Translations under genes and position numbers: made by a program | Assembly: GCA_018900975.1 (NCBI GenBank) | Contig: JAHIFK010000207.1 | Coordinates: forward strand, 1-6,835 | DNA length: 6,835 nucleotides | Reading direction: 5' to 3' | DNA from: Methanobacteriota archaeon | GTDB taxonomy: Archaea; Halobacteriota; Methanosarcinia; Methanosarcinales; Methanoperedenaceae | Notes under the pieces: generated by a model | Told to the model about the DNA's origin: nothing | Seen by the model: the letters and a program-made list of their open reading frames with translations, nothing else | Database searches by the model: none | In this document: positions 1-4,921 of the stretch, one piece after another | Layout: each line of letters begins with the position of its first letter | How positions within the stretch are numbered: the stretch's first letter is position 1

Positions 1-192
1 ATGGATTGCAGGCAGGTGAGCGAACACATAATATGCCTGCCGTCATGTAATCTTGAGATGAACAAATATCTTGTGAACGCTGTCAAGAATTTGCCCAGCG
101 TCACGATCGATGTTGATGAACCGAAAAACTGGGGCGGAACGAAAAAAAAATGTGTGATGTACCTGGACATCGACTGCACCATACGCGTATGA
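1..192 (+). CDS. Unrecognised Cys-rich protein, probably the C-terminal end of a longer gene
   Basis: The frame is open from the first base of the window and stops with TGA at 190-192, giving 63 residues. The window happens to start on an ATG with no upstream sequence, so this is either a small protein or the tail of a larger one; I favour a tail. Five cysteines (residues 3, 12, 16, 51, 59) and a short basic stretch (K48-K50), encoded by an A9 run at 142-150, are the visible traits. The ending alternates hydrophobic and acidic residues (MYLDIDCTIRV), suggesting a final beta strand. There is no signal peptide or membrane segment. It lies 40 nt upstream of ribL on the same strand and may be co-transcribed with it. 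I do not recognise the family and assign no function. Confidence 0.5.
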   Translation: MDCRQVSEHIICLPSCNLEMNKYLVNAVKNLPSVTIDVDEPKNWGGTKKKCVMYLDIDCTIRV

Positions 193-232
193 TTACAAAC
201 ATTTTTAACAATCAAAAATAATATTGAGGTCG

Positions 233-658
233 ATGGTTCGAGTCCTTGCAACCGGCACTTTTGATATACTGCATCCAGGGCATCTGCGCTTTCTTTCTGA
301 GGCTAAGGCGCTGGGTGATGAGCTTTACGTGATAGTGGCGCGCGATTCTATGGTGAAGCATAAGCCGAAACCTGTCGTGCCTGAAGCTCAGAGGCTTGCG
401 ATGGTGCAGGGACTGCGCGTTGTGGATAAGGCGATGCTGGGAAGTGAAACTGACATGTTCGAGCCGCTAAGGGAGATAAAGCCCGATATAATCGCCTTAG
501 GTAATAACCAGCATTTCGATGAAAAAGAGCTGCAAGAAAAGCTTCGTGTGCATGGCATAGAAGCGAGGGTGGTAAGGATACAGGCGCTCGAGCATTGCGA
601 CCTGTGCAGCAGCGGGTCTATCATCAGAAGGATAATTGAGCGCAACGGAAGGATATGA
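233..658 (+). CDS. ribL: FAD synthase (archaeal RibL, FMN adenylyltransferase of the cytidylyltransferase-like fold)
   Basis: Expected to transfer AMP from ATP to FMN, making FAD in the cytoplasm; archaea use this TagD-like nucleotidyltransferase instead of the bacterial RibF. The 141-residue product has the nucleotidyltransferase signature GTFDILHPGH (residues 8-17, HPGH 14-17), an ALGNNQHFDE segment (88-97) matching the family G-x-D-Q region with Asn in place of Asp, and a C-terminal CSSGSIIRR (125-133) matching the ISSTxxR motif. A Cys pair (C122, C125) precedes that motif; cysteines in this region are known to matter in the characterised methanogen enzyme. Length fits the family (about 140-150). 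I chose ATG 233 over TTG 224 because homology begins at MVRVLATGTF. GAGGT at 226-230 is the only SD-like match, but it lies just 2 nt from this ATG. A glycerol-phosphate cytidylyltransferase is the alternative, but archaeal members of this type are RibL. It converges with the aminotransferase gene. Confidence 0.88.
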   Translation: MVRVLATGTFDILHPGHLRFLSEAKALGDELYVIVARDSMVKHKPKPVVPEAQRLAMVQGLRVVDKAMLGSETDMFEPLREIKPDIIALGNNQHFDEKELQEKLRVHGIEARVVRIQALEHCDLCSSGSIIRRIIERNGRI

Positions 659-687
659 TCCTGCAATAAAGAACAGTTATTATATTA

Positions 688-1827
688 TCACAGCACATCT
701 TCCATCCGCTTCAGCGCTTCCTTTATGCGCTCCTGTGATGTCGCGTATGATATCCTTATAAAATCATTTCCAGCTTCACCAAAAGCAGAGCCGGGCGTGG
801 TCGCAACAAATGCCTTATTGAGCAGAAGTTCAGCCACTTTTTCACCGCTGCCGTATTCGCTCACGTCTGCAAAAGCATAGAACGCCCCGTCAGGAGTGGC
901 GCACTTGATACCTATCTTATTCAAACCCTTAACAACGAGGTCCCTTCGTTCCCTGAATTCTCGAACCATATCAGCCACGCATTTCTGGTCGCCCTGAAGT
1001 GCGGCAATGCCTGCATACTGTACAAAAGAAGTGGCCTGACTTACCGAATGAGAATGTAGTTTGAGCATTTGTTCATATATTTCCTTCGGGGCGCTCACAT
1101 AACCCAGCCTCCAGCCGGTCATTGCGTATGCCTTTGAGAAACCATTGACAGTGATAGTCAGATCCTGCATGCCGTCCATAGAGCCAATGCTGATATGCTC
1201 TTTGTCATAGATTATCTTCTCATATATTTCATCAGATAAGACGAGGATATTCTTATCGACTGCGATATCTGCTATCTCTTTTAATGTGCTCCGGTCATAT
1301 ACGCCGCCTGTGGGATTGCACGGGCTGTTTACGACTATGATCTTTGTCTTTTTCGTAATATGATCTGCAATATCCACAGGCTTGAATCCATCATCTGCAG
1401 CAGTGGGCACCCATGTAGTCCTTGCTCCAGCAAGGCTTATACAAGGATCGTATGAAACCCAGGCAGGATCGAAAAGTACCGCCTCATCGCCTTCCTGCAG
1501 AACAGACAGCATTACTTCAAAGATCGCCTGTTTTGCGCCCGGAGTAACTATTAGATTTCCTGGCTTGATTTCAAGACGGTTCTCGTTCTTCAATTTTTCT
1601 GTTATTGCCTTTCGCAGTTCCGGGATGCCGGGGGAAGGGGTATAGTGCGTCTCACCCCGCATAAGGGAGGCTTTCGCTGCTTCGATAATATGTCCGGGTG
1701 TAGTAAAATCCGGTTCACCCAGGCTAAAGCTTATTACATCTTTACCCTGGCTTTTCAATTCACTGGCAAGGTTCGATATCCGCAGCGTGGCGGATTCCGT
1801 TATCTTTTGAAGCCTATTTGCTGTCAT
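688..1827 (-). CDS. PLP-dependent aminotransferase, aspartate aminotransferase-like (class I/II, fold type I)
   Basis: Likely transfers the amino group between aspartate (or a similar amino acid) and 2-oxoglutarate, in the cytoplasm and as a dimer. From ATG 1827 the product has 379 residues, typical of the Ib aspartate aminotransferases. Visible family motifs: SLGEPDF near residue 35, SPCNPTGG with the cofactor-contacting Asn at 171, LSDEIYE with Asp199 and Tyr202, NGFSKAYAMTGWRLGY with the PLP-binding Lys232 and a phosphate-contacting Arg240, and FIRISYA with substrate-carboxylate Arg358. The frame also opens at GTG 1845, but the extra six residues are not family-like and homology begins at MTANRLQKI. 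No strong ribosome binding site is seen before either start. Substrate range in this family is broad (aspartate, aromatic acids, alanine), so no gene symbol is given. The gene stands alone, head to head with the small ORF at 2016. Confidence 0.93.
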   Translation of the reverse strand: MTANRLQKITESATLRISNLASELKSQGKDVISFSLGEPDFTTPGHIIEAAKASLMRGETHYTPSPGIPELRKAITEKLKNENRLEIKPGNLIVTPGAKQAIFEVMLSVLQEGDEAVLFDPAWVSYDPCISLAGARTTWVPTAADDGFKPVDIADHITKKTKIIVVNSPCNPTGGVYDRSTLKEIADIAVDKNILVLSDEIYEKIIYDKEHISIGSMDGMQDLTITVNGFSKAYAMTGWRLGYVSAPKEIYEQMLKLHSHSVSQATSFVQYAGIAALQGDQKCVADMVREFRERRDLVVKGLNKIGIKCATPDGAFYAFADVSEYGSGEKVAELLLNKAFVATTPGSAFGEAGNDFIRISYATSQERIKEALKRMEDVL

Positions 1828-1883
1828 AAAGTATAGCCCACTCACTCTTTTATGATATTTAAGCCATTCTGAAAAAAATATAA

Positions 1884-1892
1884 TTAATATAA
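1884..1892 (-). promoter_or_regulatory. Candidate TATA box for the aminotransferase gene
   Basis: Read on the minus strand this is CTTATATTA, in an AT-rich tract about 60 nt upstream of ATG 1827. An archaeal start site about 25 nt downstream would give a leader of roughly 30-35 nt. A second AT-rich match (ATTATATTTT) lies about 8 nt closer, so the exact box is uncertain. Confidence 0.4.
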
Positions 1893-1930
1893 GTGATAAA
1901 TCGTTTATTTTTTTCGGATCTCCATCGTAA

Positions 1931-1940
1931 CATATATATA
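1931..1940 (+). promoter_or_regulatory. Candidate TATA box for the small ORF pair
   Basis: CATATATATA precedes CCCATTATG on the plus strand. A start site about 25 nt downstream would fall near 1958-1965, inside the overlapping dyads at 1952-1973, and leave a leader of about 50 nt before ATG 2016. Confidence 0.4.
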
Positions 1941-1942
1941 CC

Positions 1943-1973
1943 CATTATGCAGATGATTATCATCATAATGATG
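1943..1973. promoter_or_regulatory. Two overlapping perfect dyads, operator-like
   Basis: GATGATtATCATC (1952-1964) and CATCATaATGATG (1961-1973) are each perfect 6-bp inverted repeats with a one-base centre, and they share four bases. An offset pair CATTATG (1943-1949) and CATAATG (1964-1970) is also inverted. They sit just downstream of the plus-strand TATA box, at the predicted start site, which is a typical position for an archaeal repressor site. The sequence loosely resembles Fur-type boxes, but it is low in complexity (TGA/TCA units), so a chance origin is possible. Confidence 0.35.
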
Positions 1974-2015
1974 AGCAAACTGGAGGAAAAAAAATAAAAA
2001 GGAGATTTGAACACG

Positions 2016-2198
2016 ATGAGTGAATCCAACGAAGTCGTCCTGTGGATGGAAAATTGCGCTCCAGAGAGACTAACGGCAAACAAGGTCATGCTTTGCACAA
2101 GGAACATCTTTTTGCTCCAGAACATGCGGGATATATTTCCAGATGAATATCACGCAATAATACAGAGCAGCAGCAGTGCGGGAATAGTCAAACTTTAA
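2016..2198 (+). CDS. Small hypothetical protein (60 aa)
   Basis: ATG 2016 opens a 60-residue frame ending with TAA 2196-2198. GGAG at 2001-2004 lies 11 nt upstream, a usable if long spacing. A TTG at 2007 would add three residues but sits almost on the GGAG. The product starts acidic (MSESNE), contains two cysteines (residues 14 and 27), has a hydrophobic middle (KVMLCTRNIFLL) and ends in a Ser-rich SSSSAGIVKL. There is no signal peptide or clear membrane helix. A candidate TATA box and dyads lie upstream, and a second small ORF begins 5 nt after the stop, so the two may be co-translated. I do not recognise the family. The minus-strand alternative across this region contains the promoter and is less convincing. 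Confidence 0.45.
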   Translation: MSESNEVVLWMENCAPERLTANKVMLCTRNIFLLQNMRDIFPDEYHAIIQSSSSAGIVKL

Positions 2199-2203
2199 TT
2201 CTC

Positions 2204-2350
2204 ATGACACGAAAACGCTGTTCAAACTGCATGCGCCCCGTTTGCCAGTGCGTTTTAACGTTGAATGGATGCAAAGATAAAAGGCACCTGGATATCAAGG
2301 GGGTACCCCTGAATCCCTATACAATGCACGATTTGTTTACAACCGGCTGA
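2204..2350 (+). CDS. Small Cys-rich, possibly zinc-binding protein (48 aa)
   Basis: ATG 2204 opens 48 codons ending with TGA 2348-2350. The N-terminus is basic (MTRKR) and carries a compact C-x2-C-x4-C-x-C array (C6, C9, C14, C16) followed by C23 and H28, which looks like a small zinc-ribbon or zinc-knuckle site; the C-x-C half recalls the N-terminal knuckle of DTW-domain RNA-modifying proteins, but there is no room for that catalytic domain. The rest ends IKGVPLNPYTMHDLFTTG. No good ribosome binding site is seen, but the start lies 5 nt after the stop of the 60-aa ORF, so translational coupling is plausible. It ends 4 nt from the ribH stop on the other strand. It could be a stand-alone zinc protein or a gene remnant; function unknown. 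Confidence 0.42.
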   Translation: MTRKRCSNCMRPVCQCVLTLNGCKDKRHLDIKGVPLNPYTMHDLFTTG

Positions 2351-2354
2351 AAAA

Positions 2355-2765
2355 CTATTCTTTTAGCATCCTTATCATTTTTACGGCAGCTTCGACTGCG
2401 CGTTTAGCATACTCAATGCGCTCAAACGCATCAAGCCTGCTCATCCCGGGGCCTGAAACGCCAAGTGTAACTGGCTTTCCATACTCCAGGGCAAGGTCGG
2501 CCATCTTTCTCGATGCATGCTGGATAACTATCTCATCATGTTTGGTCGCGCCCTGTATTACGCACCCGATCGTTACAATAGCATCAATGTCTTTATCTTG
2601 CGCGAGTTTCTTGACTGCCAGGGGCATATCAAAAACACCTGGCACATATAGTACTTTATCCACTGAAGCACCCAGGAAAGCTGCATGTTCTTTTCCGAGT
2701 ATTTCCATCTGGCTTGTCAAATCACGGTTAAATTCCGAAACTACAAATCCTAGTTTAATAGTCAT
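2355..2765 (-). CDS. ribH: 6,7-dimethyl-8-ribityllumazine synthase
   Basis: Condenses 5-amino-6-ribitylamino-uracil with 3,4-dihydroxy-2-butanone 4-phosphate to the riboflavin precursor lumazine; the family forms pentamers or 60-mer shells in the cytoplasm. The 136-residue product fits archaeal RibH size. Motifs: FVVSEFN (8-13, aromatic residue stacking on the substrate), VPGVFDMP (41-48, the VPGAFEIP loop), IGCVIQGATKHDEIV (66-80) with catalytic His76, and ERIEYAKRAVEAA (115-127) at the end. Start: ATG 2765 is preferred over GTG 2771 because AGGTG lies 5 nt upstream of the ATG and overlaps the GTG. It is transcribed in the same direction as alba, 72 nt after the alba stop, with its own candidate TATA box. 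Together with ribL in this window it covers two steps of flavin synthesis, though on opposite strands. Confidence 0.93.
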   Translation of the reverse strand: MTIKLGFVVSEFNRDLTSQMEILGKEHAAFLGASVDKVLYVPGVFDMPLAVKKLAQDKDIDAIVTIGCVIQGATKHDEIVIQHASRKMADLALEYGKPVTLGVSGPGMSRLDAFERIEYAKRAVEAAVKMIRMLKE

Positions 2766-2804
2766 TATCACACCTGAATTTTATATAATATTCGTTAATG
2801 TGAC

Positions 2805-2812
2805 TATATAAC
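2805..2812 (-). promoter_or_regulatory. Candidate TATA box for ribH
   Basis: Minus-strand GTTATATA about 40 nt upstream of ATG 2765. A start site about 25 nt further on leaves a leader of roughly 15-20 nt containing the AGGTG ribosome binding site. A second AT-rich stretch (ATTATATAAAA) lies closer to the gene, but a start from it would fall at or inside the coding region. Confidence 0.4.
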
Positions 2813-2837
2813 TTACGATGGTTTGCATGAGACAATA

Positions 2838-3107
2838 TTATTTTCCAATCACTATTTCTATTATGGAAACGTTCGAAGGCCCGTTTTCGGATTGCATTTT
2901 TTCCGTACCTATCGTGATGCCATTGATCTTTGTTTCAGTTAAAAATCGATTGCGTGAAACCTCAGCAGCGTCTACTGCCCTTGAGATGGCTTTTCCTCTG
3001 GCTTTAAGAATGACTTCACTTGCCCCATTGTTGAATTCCTTGACTACAGCGAGAACATAGTTCATTACTGGTTTACTCCCGACATAGACTACGTTGTTGT
3101 CCGTCAT
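2838..3107 (-). CDS. alba: Alba family DNA/RNA-binding chromatin protein
   Basis: Alba is a small dimeric archaeal nucleic-acid-binding protein that coats DNA and also binds RNA. The 89-residue product matches the family from end to end: VVYVGSKPVMNYVLAVV (residues 6-22) contains the loop lysine (K12) equivalent to the acetylatable lysine of the Sulfolobus protein, followed by ILKARGKAISRAVDAAEVSRN (33-53), the central basic helix, and a C-terminal beta hairpin. Start ATG 3107 has an excellent ribosome binding site, GAGGAGG, 4 nt upstream. It lies 64 nt downstream of purH on the same strand with a TATA-like element between, so it probably has its own transcript. Length and sequence are ordinary for euryarchaeal Alba. 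Confidence 0.95.
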   Translation of the reverse strand: MTDNNVVYVGSKPVMNYVLAVVKEFNNGASEVILKARGKAISRAVDAAEVSRNRFLTETKINGITIGTEKMQSENGPSNVSIIEIVIGK

Positions 3108-3148
3108 ACTGCCTCCTCACATGCTGCTAATAACGATAATGCTTCAGC

Positions 3149-3156
3149 TACATAAA
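3149..3156 (-). promoter_or_regulatory. Candidate TATA box for alba
   Basis: Minus-strand TTTATGTA in the 64-nt gap between purH and alba, about 42 nt before the alba ATG. A start site about 25 nt downstream gives a leader of roughly 20 nt that holds the GAGGAGG site. Confidence 0.35.
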
Positions 3157-3171
3157 CTTAACTAATTGAGA

Positions 3172-4779
3172 TCAATGCAGGAAATGCCTCATTCCGGTAA
3201 ATACAAGCGAAACCCCTAGCCTGTCCGCAGTTGCAATAACTTCGTTATCACGTATGGAACCGCCGGGCGATACGATGTACCTGATGTGGTTCTCTGCCGA
3301 GTACACGATGCTGTCATCGAACGGGAAAAAGGCATCGCTTGCCATAACGCATTCGCTCATGATATTTCTGATGAATTCATCCTCGCTGATGTCCGGTTTC
3401 TCCAGTTCATACAGCAGTTTCAGGTTATCAACAGCCTTTGTGGCAGCAAGTTTCTTGATAGCGTCCACGCGGTTGGGTTGACCTGCTCCTATGGCAAGTA
3501 TCTGGAAACAGCCTTTTTCATACTCCCGCGCGATTACAACGGCATTGGATTTGGTATGCTTGCACGCAGCAATAGCGAACAAGGCAAGTCTGCGTTTTTC
3601 TTCAGGGAAAGCAGTCTTTGTTACAATGTCCCATTTTTCATACAAACCCCTGTTCCTCGACTGGACCAGCATACCCCCTGCTATGTAATGATATGTGTTA
3701 GGGAGAGGTTCTCCGTTATCCATTGGAAGTTCAAGGATTCGAATGTCCTTGCTTTTGTTTTTCAGGAAGAGAAGTGCGCCTTCATCAAATCCCGGCGCGA
3801 TGATCAATTCCACGAACCTTCCTTTCAAGAATTCGACGGTTGAAAGATCGGGTTTGCGGGTCAGGCATATAATGCTGCCGAAAGATGATACTGGGTCGCC
3901 ATCCCATGCCCTGGAGAGAGCTTCTATAAGCGTTTTCCCTGTCGCGAACCCGCACGGGTTCGTGTGCTTGACCACTGCCGCAGCGATCTTGTCCTTATAC
4001 TCAAGCGTAATATTAAGCGCGCTTTCAGCGTCAACATAGTTGTTATACGAAAGCGCTTTTCCGTGCAGTTGTTTTGCATTAGCTATGGATGGTCCGCTGA
4101 CATCCGGCTCTTTATAGAACTTTGCAGTCTGGTGCCAGTTCTCTCCGTACCTTAGAGTTTCCCCATCAACGAATAAGAGGCGCAGGATGTCCTCATCTGC
4201 AAGCCGTTCGCTCAGGTATGTGTCAATGGCGCAATCGTAATCAGCTATTCTCCTGAATGCCTTAACAGCAAGACTCTCTTTTGTTTTCAGGCTGATATCC
4301 CCGTTGTCAAGCTCTTTTATGACCAGAGAATAGTCATTTGGGTCGGTTATCACAGCCACGTGTCGGTAGTTCTTTGCCGCAGCCCTGACAAGAGCTGGTC
4401 CACCAATATCTATATTTTCAATAGCTTCCTCAAGCGTCGCGTTCTTATCGGCTATTGTTTTCTCAAAAGGATACAGGTTTACTACTACAATATCAATATA
4501 CTTGATGGCCTGTTTTTTTGCCTCTTTAACATGGAGCGGGTTGTCCCTAACTGCAAGTATCCCCCCGTGTATCCTGGGATGAAGCGTTTTTACCCTGCCG
4601 TCCATTATTTCAGGGAACTCTGTGATATCTGAAACGTCCGTTACCTTGATGCCGGCTTTTTTAAGAACCCCTGATGTCCCGCCTGTAGAGATTATTTCAA
4701 AACCCATCCTTTCTAGATCCGCTGCAAAATCAACTACGCCGGTCTTGTCAGAAACACTGATTAAAGCTCTTTTTGGCAG
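3172..4779 (-). CDS. purH: Bifunctional AICAR transformylase / IMP cyclohydrolase, with apparent CTG start
   Basis: Catalyses the last two steps of de novo IMP synthesis: formylation of AICAR, then ring closure. From CTG 4779 the product is 535 residues, complete for PurH. The N-terminal MGS-like cyclohydrolase part has KRALISVSDKTG (3-14), STGGT (31-35) and KTLHPRIHGGILA (64-76). The transformylase part has LRYGENWHQ (209-217), KHTNPCG (271-277, catalytic Lys-His), KHTKSNAVV (407-415), GAGQPNRVD (431-439), SDAFFPF (481-487), PGGSIRD (505-511) and a terminal RHFLH. The first in-frame ATG (4707) would delete the conserved first 24 residues. No ATG, GTG or TTG exists between the in-frame TGA at 4788-4786 and 4707. 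CTG 4779 lies 5 nt after AGGTGAT. ATT 4782 or a one-base sequence error are alternatives. Trp replaces the usual Pro in RYGENPHQ. Many archaea use PurP and PurO instead of PurH, so a bacterial origin by old transfer is possible. Confidence 0.93.
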   Translation of the reverse strand: MPKRALISVSDKTGVVDFAADLERMGFEIISTGGTSGVLKKAGIKVTDVSDITEFPEIMDGRVKTLHPRIHGGILAVRDNPLHVKEAKKQAIKYIDIVVVNLYPFEKTIADKNATLEEAIENIDIGGPALVRAAAKNYRHVAVITDPNDYSLVIKELDNGDISLKTKESLAVKAFRRIADYDCAIDTYLSERLADEDILRLLFVDGETLRYGENWHQTAKFYKEPDVSGPSIANAKQLHGKALSYNNYVDAESALNITLEYKDKIAAAVVKHTNPCGFATGKTLIEALSRAWDGDPVSSFGSIICLTRKPDLSTVEFLKGRFVELIIAPGFDEGALLFLKNKSKDIRILELPMDNGEPLPNTYHYIAGGMLVQSRNRGLYEKWDIVTKTAFPEEKRRLALFAIAACKHTKSNAVVIAREYEKGCFQILAIGAGQPNRVDAIKKLAATKAVDNLKLLYELEKPDISEDEFIRNIMSECVMASDAFFPFDDSIVYSAENHIRYIVSPGGSIRDNEVIATADRLGVSLVFTGMRHFLH

Positions 4780-4784
4780 AATAC

Positions 4785-4791
4785 ATCACCT
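4785..4791 (-). promoter_or_regulatory. Ribosome binding site deciding the purH start
   Basis: Minus-strand AGGTGAT is complementary over seven bases to the usual archaeal 16S rRNA 3' end. It ends 5 nt before CTG 4779, an ideal spacing. It overlaps the only nearby ATG (4786-4784), which is out of frame with PurH and meets a stop after 12 codons, so that ATG is a poor start. Confidence 0.6.
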
Positions 4792-4824
4792 TATGTGAAT
4801 AGAAAAAGAAGGTATTAAGCTTTT

Positions 4825-4832
4825 CTAATAAG
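4825..4832 (-). promoter_or_regulatory. Candidate TATA box for purH
   Basis: Minus-strand CTTATTAG lies about 46 nt upstream of CTG 4779. The predicted start near 4800-4806 gives a leader of about 20-25 nt carrying AGGTGAT. The match to the TATA consensus is modest, and TTAATACC at about 4811-4818 is an alternative. Confidence 0.3.
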
Positions 4833-4841
4833 TTGTGCGTA

Positions 4842-4854
4842 GTTTTGGCAAAAC
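4842..4854. promoter_or_regulatory. Perfect dyad beside the Fe-S gene TATA box, operator-like
   Basis: GTTTTGgCAAAAC is a perfect 6-bp inverted repeat with a one-base centre. It ends one base before TATAAATA on the plus strand, covering the position of the TFB recognition element. On the minus strand it lies just upstream of the purH promoter region, so a bound protein could affect both divergent genes. Confidence 0.4.
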
Positions 4855-4855
4855 C

Positions 4856-4863
4856 TATAAATA
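4856..4863 (+). promoter_or_regulatory. TATA box of the Fe-S protein gene
   Basis: TATAAATA is preceded by AAAACC, a purine-rich BRE-like context, and is one of the best archaeal promoter matches in the window. The expected start near 4881-4888 leaves a leader of about 35-40 nt before ATG 4922. Confidence 0.55.
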
Positions 4864-4886
4864 CCATGCTTTACAGTATCGAAGCC

Positions 4887-4904
4887 TGTGTCGTTCGCGA
4901 CATA
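4887..4904 (+). other. Leader hairpin with TTCG loop upstream of the Fe-S gene
   Basis: TGTGTCG (4887-4893) pairs with CGACATA (4898-4904) through seven pairs, one of them G-T, around a TTCG loop. It lies at or just after the predicted transcription start and ends 8 nt before the GAGG ribosome binding site. The loop-closing pair is G-C rather than the extra-stable C-G form. It could be a leader structure, part of an operator, or chance. Confidence 0.35.
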
Positions 4905-4921
4905 ACAATAAAGAGGCATGT

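Noticed and set aside
224..232. TTG 224 as the ribL start
   Set aside because: It would absorb the only SD-like GAGGT into the coding region and add three residues not seen in the family; ATG 233 matches where homology begins.
193..232. FMN riboswitch or other leader element before ribL; likewise before ribH
   Set aside because: The gaps are only about 40-70 nt, have no multi-stem structure, and FMN riboswitches are not expected in this type of archaeon.
388..666. Minus-strand ORF of 92 codons over ribL
   Set aside because: Shadow of ribL; no recognisable protein features.
659..687. Terminator hairpin between the convergent ribL and aminotransferase genes
   Set aside because: The 29-nt AT-rich gap shows no convincing stem-loop or long T tract on either strand.
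1859..2125. Minus-strand ORF of 88 codons with a hydrophobic middle
   Set aside because: It covers the divergent promoter region, its hydrophobicity comes from AT-rich non-coding sequence, and the plus-strand small ORF with GGAG is the better explanation.
2416..3060. Plus-strand ORFs opposite ribH and alba
   Set aside because: Both lie fully or mostly over conserved minus-strand genes and have no ribosome binding site of note.
3286..3843. Plus-strand ORF of 185 codons inside purH
   Set aside because: It is a shadow of the strongly conserved purH reading frame; the translation shows no family-like motif.
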